DNA of 10,868 bases, from contig JAGMES010000144.1 in assembly GCA_023128035.1 (NCBI GenBank), forward strand, positions 1 through 10,868. Direction: 5' to 3'. The stretch comes from Halanaerobiales bacterium (lineage in GTDB: Bacteria; Bacillota_F; Halanaerobiia; DY22613). The position numbers were made by a program, and so were the translations under genes. The first letter of the stretch is position 1. Each line of letters starts with the position of its first letter. The notes under the pieces are model-generated. The model ran no database searches, was not told the origin of the DNA, and worked only from the letters and a program-made list of their open reading frames with translations. This document shows, piece after piece, positions 7,228 to 10,868 of the stretch.

Positions 7228-7233
7228 CCCTCC
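7228..7233 (-). promoter_or_regulatory. Ribosome binding site deciding the S-component start
   Basis: GGAGGG sits seven bases before ATG 7220. It overlaps the alternative ATG at 7235, which has no purine-rich site of its own. Confidence 0.75.
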
Positions 7234-7244
7234 ATTTATCTTTT

Positions 7245-7276
7245 GAGATAAAACCCCCACTTCTATAAGTGGTGGG
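7245..7276 (-). terminator. Hairpin inside the operon, possible attenuator
   Basis: In the 94-base gap between the secreted protein and the S component the minus strand has CCC-A-CCACTT, loop ATAG, AAGTGGGGG (7276-7254). The stem has nine pairs with a single bulged base, followed by TTTTATCTC. It could work as a weak terminator that sets the ratio of the first two genes to the transporter, or as a 3'-end stabilizer. Hairpins of this kind also occur at ends of IS200/IS605-type elements; no transposase is present here. Confidence 0.45.
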
Positions 7277-7314
7277 AACTGTTTTTAATCTTCAGCTTTA
7301 ACTGGACGAGTTCA

Positions 7315-8391
7315 CTATTGATTCAAAGCCTCAATCTTCAACAAACCTTTAACTTTAGTACTTTTATCCAAGCCACTGAAATAACTTCTAACCCGTCCTT
7401 TATCATCTAAATAGACAATTCCTTTTGTCATATCATCATATGAAATATCTACCGAATAACCATCATTTGCAGTTAAACGATACATGTCTGCTTTAATTAA
7501 ACCAATAGTATCGAAAAGTGTAGTCATACTAATTCCTGTAATTTCATCTACAATTGTTTTATTTAAACCTTCTACACCTTTGGTCAAAGAAAATACTGCT
7601 GAATCCCCACAGTTAAAATATAGAAGATGTTTTACATACATGCCTTTTGGTAGATCAGGTGATAAAAAGAGTGGTGTATCAGTACCAGTTATTTTAATAT
7701 AGCCATTAATGAAAATGCCCTTATCCTCATTCTTTGTCAAACCATCAACAGCCTTAAGCGACACACTTCTAAAATCACCTTCCAAAGCCAGATATGTAAA
7801 CAATGTCTGTATCTGAACAGCTTTATCTTCACTATCATAGTAGGTATAATCAACTGTTTCTACTTCTGCAATTGCTGTTTCTAAGAAGTTAATCTCATTG
7901 ATTGAGACATTTTCTGTTTCCTTAATAATTTCAATTTTAACTAAGTTTCTAATCCAGTACATAGATCTTTCTTCAGGGATAATTACTCTTACAGGTTTTG
8001 TTTTTTCATCAAGAGGTTTCCCATTAATAGTATAAGCAAGGATGATCTGTCTGCTTTTTAAGACTTCAACTGGTACTTCGATAGAATAACCATCTCCTGC
8101 GATAAGTCTAATTGCTTCTAAATTTTTTTGGGATTTACCAAATTTGGTTAGAATATCGTGAAGAGTTGGCCCAGTAACAGAATACTTCTTCTCATGACCA
8201 GCTGAATTAACTGATACAACGTCCACATTAACTGCTGCTAGCTCTTTTAAATCCTGAACACTTAACTCAATATCCCCATCATTAAATCCAGTAATCAAAA
8301 CATTTTCCTCTGCATATGTCGCAAAACTTAAAACTAACATCATTACTGCTACTAATAATAAAACTCTTATCCCTTTCGCTTTAACATTCAT
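7315..8391 (-). CDS. Secreted protein with three sulfite-oxidase-like (molybdopterin-binding-fold) units
   Basis: A 358-residue protein. A classical signal peptide (MNVKAKGIR, hydrophobic core 10-24, likely cut after Tyr-Ala27) directs export. Unit one (about 30-157) reads LITGFNDGDIELSVQDL, IRLIAGDGYSIEVPVEVL, ILAYTINGKPL, VRVIIPEERSMYWIRNL. This is the usual sequence order of the sulfite-oxidase-like domain, ending in the region where active enzymes close the pocket. A middle unit (about 180-265) and a last unit (about 285-355, YRLTANDGYSVDISYDDM, VYLDDKGRV) repeat parts of it; GDGYSIEVP (99-107) and NDGYSVDIS (309-317) are visible internal repeats. The Mo-ligand cysteine motif is absent; the sole mature-protein cysteine is Cys261. 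ATG at 8391 has GGGAGG eleven bases upstream and lies one base after the preceding stop. A close copy lies at 3032-4051. A binding role is more likely than catalysis (inference). Confidence 0.78.
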   Translation of the reverse strand: MNVKAKGIRVLLLVAVMMLVLSFATYAEENVLITGFNDGDIELSVQDLKELAAVNVDVVSVNSAGHEKKYSVTGPTLHDILTKFGKSQKNLEAIRLIAGDGYSIEVPVEVLKSRQIILAYTINGKPLDEKTKPVRVIIPEERSMYWIRNLVKIEIIKETENVSINEINFLETAIAEVETVDYTYYDSEDKAVQIQTLFTYLALEGDFRSVSLKAVDGLTKNEDKGIFINGYIKITGTDTPLFLSPDLPKGMYVKHLLYFNCGDSAVFSLTKGVEGLNKTIVDEITGISMTTLFDTIGLIKADMYRLTANDGYSVDISYDDMTKGIVYLDDKGRVRSYFSGLDKSTKVKGLLKIEALNQ

Positions 8392-8392
8392 T

Positions 8393-8911
8393 TTAATTTA
8401 GACCTCCCTTTATTCTTAAAAAGTTTTGTAATGATAAATTAACTCCATTTACAACCGCAGCACTGGTTTTACTTGCTCCTGTTATAGTCACAATTTCATT
8501 GGTTTTTTTCTTAAACATTTTTACAAGAGTGAGAGTTTGGCTGGCTTCATTACCCTTAAAACGATTCAAAAACCAGTCTTCAATAACATATCCGCCATAA
8601 TCCTCTGTCTCTGTGTGTTTTAATATTTCTACACTCTCTATTCTTTCTGTATCAAAATCAATAGTCACCATCATCGTAATCGTATCCACAAATCCATTAG
8701 TGGAAATTTTTTGGATTATTTTTTGAGGTGTACCTTCACTTTTGACAAGATAGACTCGTAAGATATCCTGCTCTTCAAACTTTTTTAACCTACTGGCTGT
8801 CTCTCCCTCATCAAGTTTGTCTCGTATTTCTGCAATCTGATTATTTTGATAAAAGAAAAATCCTGAAATAGTAAAAATTACTAGCAATAGAATCAATAAA
8901 AAATTTTTTAT
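8393..8911 (-). CDS. Membrane-anchored FMN-binding-domain protein (RnfG/NqrC type), probable ATA start
   Basis: First gene of the operon, 172 residues. After an N-terminal membrane segment (KNFLLILLLVIF to about residue 21) comes a short charged, coiled stretch and then an FMN_bind domain (about 70-165): VTIDFDTERIESVEIL, HTETEDYGGYVIEDWFL and VTITGASKTSAAVVNGVN. In RnfG/NqrC relatives the flavin is joined covalently at the Thr of D-x-x-(S/T)-G-A-T. Here the equivalent is V-T-I-T-G-A-S (141-147), lacking the Asp and with Ser147 in place of Thr. The start is inferred as ATA at 8911: GGGAGG (8925-8920) is eight bases upstream, and the resulting KN- plus hydrophobic N-terminus is a normal membrane anchor. 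TTG at 8896 is the next conventional start, but it is 23 bases from the site and would cut off the positive charge. It probably carries electrons outside the membrane; the partner is unknown. Confidence 0.8.
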   Translation of the reverse strand: MKNFLLILLLVIFTISGFFFYQNNQIAEIRDKLDEGETASRLKKFEEQDILRVYLVKSEGTPQKIIQKISTNGFVDTITMMVTIDFDTERIESVEILKHTETEDYGGYVIEDWFLNRFKGNEASQTLTLVKMFKKKTNEIVTITGASKTSAAVVNGVNLSLQNFLRIKGGLN

Positions 8912-8919
8912 TTTCTTTA

Positions 8920-8927
8920 CCTCCCTT
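8920..8927 (-). promoter_or_regulatory. Ribosome binding site of the first operon gene, facing ATA
   Basis: AAGGGAGG lies right after the terminator U tract. Eight bases follow before ATA at 8911, in frame with the FMN-binding protein. No ATG, GTG or in-frame TTG is at usable distance. Confidence 0.75.
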
Positions 8928-8931
8928 TTCT

Positions 8932-8972
8932 AAAAAATAAAAAAACTCTTTTTCACAATGAAAAGAGTTTTT
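8932..8972 (-). terminator. Intrinsic terminator of the riboswitch expression platform
   Basis: On the minus strand AAAAACTCTTTTCA (8972-8959), loop TTG, and TGAAAAAGAGTTTTT (8955-8941) form a 14-pair stem with one bulged base. A run of T with one A follows to 8933. It stands between the riboswitch-like RNA and the first ribosome binding site, so transcription must pass it to reach the operon. Its 5' arm CTCTTTTC (8967-8960) can instead pair with GAAAGGAG (9048-9041) of the aptamer, eight pairs with one G-U. Confidence 0.85.
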
Positions 8973-9001
8973 AAATCTTGACAATAAAATACAACAACTA
9001 A

Positions 9002-9016
9002 TGGACTTAAAGTCCA
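9002..9016 (-). repeat. Short inverted repeat between aptamer and terminator
   Basis: TGGACTT and AAGTCCA around one central base can fold as a five-pair hairpin. It falls in the linker between aptamer and terminator and would shorten the distance between the aptamer's 3' strand and the terminator arm it can pair with. Confidence 0.45.
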
Positions 9017-9035
9017 CTATTTGCCTAAAGTCATG

Positions 9036-9138
9036 ATCATCTCCTTTCCACCAGGAGGCCGGGACGTTTCCATCCAAACCCTATCGGTTTGTCACCATAG
9101 CTTATACATCCTTAGGAAAAACAAACTCGGAGAAATAT
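9036..9138 (-). promoter_or_regulatory. Moco (molybdenum cofactor) riboswitch-like aptamer
   Basis: The transcribed strand holds the sequence marks I recall for the Moco RNA motif (RF01055): CUCCGAG (9132-9126) at the 5' side, an AAACCG/GGAAACG core, GCCUCC then GGUGGAAAGGAG (9059-9041) at the 3' side. Pairings seen: P1 UCUCC (9133-9129) with GGAGA (9044-9040); P2 GUUUGU (9126-9121) with ACAAAC (9092-9087), enclosing a longer arm; and a stem built from GGGUUU and GAAAC-GUCCC (9081-9061). Moco RNAs control cofactor synthesis, molybdate transport and Mo-enzyme genes. The MobB homologue and the molybdopterin-fold proteins downstream fit that. The related tungsten cofactor is a possible ligand. 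The match is from memory of the consensus, not a covariance-model search. Confidence 0.8.
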
Positions 9139-9141
9139 GTA

Positions 9142-9170
9142 ATTTTAACTTTAAAGTAATTACTTCGACA
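9142..9170 (-). promoter_or_regulatory. Candidate promoter of the operon
   Basis: TAAAAT (9147-9142) matches the -10 consensus at five of six bases. Initiation about seven bases downstream would start the RNA at the 5' edge of the aptamer's P1. The region 17 bases upstream (TGTCGA, 9170-9165) is a poor -35. The position is more convincing than the sequence. An alternative pair further upstream is TTGTCT with TAACTT at about 9226-9198. Confidence 0.4.
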
Positions 9171-9184
9171 GTCTGTGGTAAAAT

Positions 9185-9202
9185 CCTTCAAATTATTGAA
9201 GT
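9185..9202 (-). terminator. Weak hairpin after the AAA-ATPase-like gene
   Basis: CTTCAA, loop TAAT, TTGAAG is a perfect six-pair stem starting about 28 bases after the stop at 9230, followed by GATTTTA. The stem is AT-rich and the T run short, so it would be at most a weak terminator separating this gene from the operon. Confidence 0.3.
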
Positions 9203-9229
9203 TAGGAATAAAACCTATATCAGACAATA

Positions 9230-10868
9230 CTAATAAGATTCTACAACTTCAACTATCTCATATTCATCTTTACCAATAAAAATTATCAAAGCTTTCTTCA
9301 AATTCTTTTTATCCACAAACTTTTTACTGGATGAATATTCTTCAAGTTGTTTTAAACCTTCTTTTTTAATCTGCTCTAACCTGGATTTATCCTCTTTTTT
9401 AAGATATTTTAGTTCCCATAACCATTCATACTTGATATCTGGATAGCGACTATCCTTTTCTAAAAAGAGATCAATATAACCATCTTCAACCTCTCTTTCA
9501 CTATAAATCTTATAAACTTCACCACTAACAAGATTGCCAAAAAGGATAATCTTAATATACTTCTCATCAAATCTCTGTAAATCTCGGTTTGATAATTGTT
9601 TTAAAATATTTTTACTGACATATTCAATATACGGTTCTATCTCCCCATCATAAGCCAGTTTTTCAACACTTTTTCTTAATTGGTCTAAATCAAAATTAAT
9701 TTTATATTGCTTCATTAAACTCTTTTGCAAATATTCCCAATATATTGTCTTAATAACATAGTTAGGTATCTTTAAAATCAGTCTACTTCTATACTTTCTA
9801 TCAATTGTTAAGAGTCCCATATAAAAAAGTAAAGAAATAAAATATTCCTGATCATACATTCTATCAAAAGAAAATCTACTTATGATATCTGAAACTATTT
9901 CTTCTTTTAAAATTATTTCTTCTAAAATTTCTTTATTTTTCTTGTTTGCTATAAGTCTTTCTAAACGACCATAATCAGTCTTTACATTGTCGCTAATTAA
10001 TTTTTCTGGTGGACGTCTTTTTTTCATATATCTATTTAAAAAGTATAAGATCATTTCAGGATTATATACTCTTTTTTCTCCGAAAATACTAAATAGATAT
10101 CCATTAAAATATTCAGCTAATTCTTCAATTTCAACATCCAGATTCAAATTATCCAAAATTAATCCTACTTCATCATCAGTAAAACCCAACATTTCATTTA
10201 ATTCTTCTTCCATGGTTAAATTATCCGTAATATTAAATCCTGAGGTCATATCATCCAGCATAATTGGTGCTATACCTGTCATAAAAATTCTGTCTATTAC
10301 ATCTTTTGCTCCTATTTTCAGGGTTTCATAGAAATCTCTCACAAATCCTCTGGCTCTAATTATGTCTTTATAAAAACCCCCATCACCTATTGCTAGGATA
10401 TCATTGGTGAAATGGTCATATTCATCTATTATGACATAAATCTTTTTTTCTGTCTTTTTCACCTGACTAAAAATATATCTCAACATTCTTCTAAGATCAG
10501 ATTCATCTTTTATCTCATCAATTACTTCCTCAACCTTAGAAAAATATGATTTATATTTTTCTAAAAAATCAATTAAATCAGCCTCTACTATCTTACGAAA
10601 AGAATCCTTTAAGCTCTCTTGAGAATCTGTATTTAATCCCGAAAAGTCAAAAGATAAAATAAAATATTCATTTCTCAACTTAGTCGGATTCGCTCCAATA
10701 TATAGTCCTGAAAATAGATTTTCAAAGTCTTCTTTTTGGTTAAGATCATAGTAATTGATTAAAGTTGAAATAAATAGTGACTTACCAAATCTCCTCGGTC
10801 TTATATAAAATATATAATCACCCAACTTTTCTAAAACTTCAACATATCTAGTTTTATCTACATAGAAA
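9230..10868 (-). CDS. AAA-ATPase-like / PD-(D/E)XK nuclease superfamily protein, 5' end outside the window
   Basis: 545 residues are visible. The frame stays open to the window edge with FYVDKTRYVEVLEKLGDYIF, the usual beginning of this family, so only a short N-terminus is missing; the TTG at 10825 is internal. The P-loop is RPRRFGKSLF (23-32), and the Walker B is YVIIDEYD with Asp148-Glu149, both as in the AAA-ATPase-like family (PF09820). Near the C-terminus GYIDLFLE followed by WELKYLK gives the D...ExK pattern of the PDDEXK_9 domain (PF08011) that usually accompanies it. The usual length is about 530-580 residues, so the protein appears complete and intact at its 3' end. These genes occur in many scattered copies in anaerobe genomes. 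Their role is not established; nuclease or mobile-element links are suggested only by domain type. It is separated from the operon by the riboswitch leader. Confidence 0.88.
   Translation of the reverse strand, partial: FYVDKTRYVEVLEKLGDYIFYIRPRRFGKSLFISTLINYYDLNQKEDFENLFSGLYIGANPTKLRNEYFILSFDFSGLNTDSQESLKDSFRKIVEADLIDFLEKYKSYFSKVEEVIDEIKDESDLRRMLRYIFSQVKKTEKKIYVIIDEYDHFTNDILAIGDGGFYKDIIRARGFVRDFYETLKIGAKDVIDRIFMTGIAPIMLDDMTSGFNITDNLTMEEELNEMLGFTDDEVGLILDNLNLDVEIEELAEYFNGYLFSIFGEKRVYNPEMILYFLNRYMKKRRPPEKLISDNVKTDYGRLERLIANKKNKEILEEIILKEEIVSDIISRFSFDRMYDQEYFISLLFYMGLLTIDRKYRSRLILKIPNYVIKTIYWEYLQKSLMKQYKINFDLDQLRKSVEKLAYDGEIEPYIEYVSKNILKQLSNRDLQRFDEKYIKIILFGNLVSGEVYKIYSEREVEDGYIDLFLEKDSRYPDIKYEWLWELKYLKKEDKSRLEQIKKEGLKQLEEYSSSKKFVDKKNLKKALIIFIGKDEYEIVEVVESY

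Larger units (their letters stand above)
8912..9229 (-). other. Non-coding leader region of the operon
   Basis: These 318 bases hold no credible protein gene. In transcription order they contain a weak hairpin, a -10-like box, the Moco-type aptamer, a short inverted repeat, the intrinsic terminator and the ribosome binding site of the first gene. Short open frames on either strand here cut across the structured RNA and lack ribosome binding sites. Confidence 0.8.

Noticed and set aside
3032..8391. Reading the sulfite-oxidase-fold proteins as active Mo enzymes
   Set aside because: No shared cysteine motif for molybdenum ligation, and they sit with an importer rather than with a heme or electron-transfer partner typical of the enzymes.
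8841..9077. 78-codon minus-strand open frame across the leader
   Set aside because: It reads through the riboswitch and terminator and overlaps the start of the FMN-binding gene; its composition is odd and it fits no family.
9021..9233. 70-codon plus-strand open frame in the leader
   Set aside because: It is antisense to the structured RNA, has no family signature, and its openness follows from AT-rich non-coding sequence.
9987..10331. 114-codon plus-strand open frame
   Set aside because: It is a shadow opposite the well-supported AAA-ATPase-like gene, and its composition is that of an antisense frame.
1..10868. CRISPR arrays, tRNA or rRNA genes, complete insertion sequences
   Set aside because: No spaced direct repeats, no cloverleaf-like sequence, no rRNA stretches and no transposase gene were seen.

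Overview
The window is AT-rich and tightly packed. Every gene reads on the minus strand. Low GC, strong Shine-Dalgarno sites, many TTG/GTG starts, an ECF-type transporter and an AAA-ATPase-like/PD-(D/E)XK gene together suggest an anaerobic low-GC Firmicute. Halanaerobiales or a relative is a reasonable guess, but this is inference only.

Layout in transcription order (high to low coordinates): (1) 10868-9230, the 3' part of an AAA-ATPase-like/PD-(D/E)XK gene that runs off the window edge; it looks unrelated to the rest. (2) 9229-8912, a non-coding leader with a -10-like box, an RNA that strongly resembles the molybdenum cofactor (Moco) riboswitch, and an intrinsic terminator before the first gene. 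(3) 8911-30, one apparent operon of eleven genes: FMN-binding membrane protein; secreted protein of sulfite-oxidase-like (molybdopterin-binding) fold; ECF S component; small membrane-anchored protein of the same fold; two ECF ATPases; EcfT; a second copy of the secreted protein that has lost its signal peptide; a membrane-anchored phosphodiesterase of the alkaline phosphatase superfamily fused to domains of the same fold; a MobB-like GTPase with an Fe-S-type cysteine motif; and a small APH/protein-kinase-fold kinase.

How the genes may work together (inference): a Moco-sensing riboswitch drives a transporter of the class that salvages vitamins and cofactors. Four of the operon's proteins carry sulfite-oxidase-like folds without the molybdenum-ligating cysteine motif, which makes them candidate binders of a pterin cofactor rather than enzymes. 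The outward-facing phosphodiesterase could cut a pterin dinucleotide, the ECF complex could import the product, and the kinase and MobB could rebuild it in the cytoplasm. I know of no described system with this full composition. The substrate is unproven, and molybdate/tungstate handling or another pterin or pyrimidine compound remain alternatives.

Two genes (FMN-binding protein and second secreted-protein copy) have no ATG, GTG or TTG at the proper distance from their strong ribosome binding sites. Both have ATA there, followed by AAA AAT, which makes AUA initiation or start-codon loss a notable feature of this locus.
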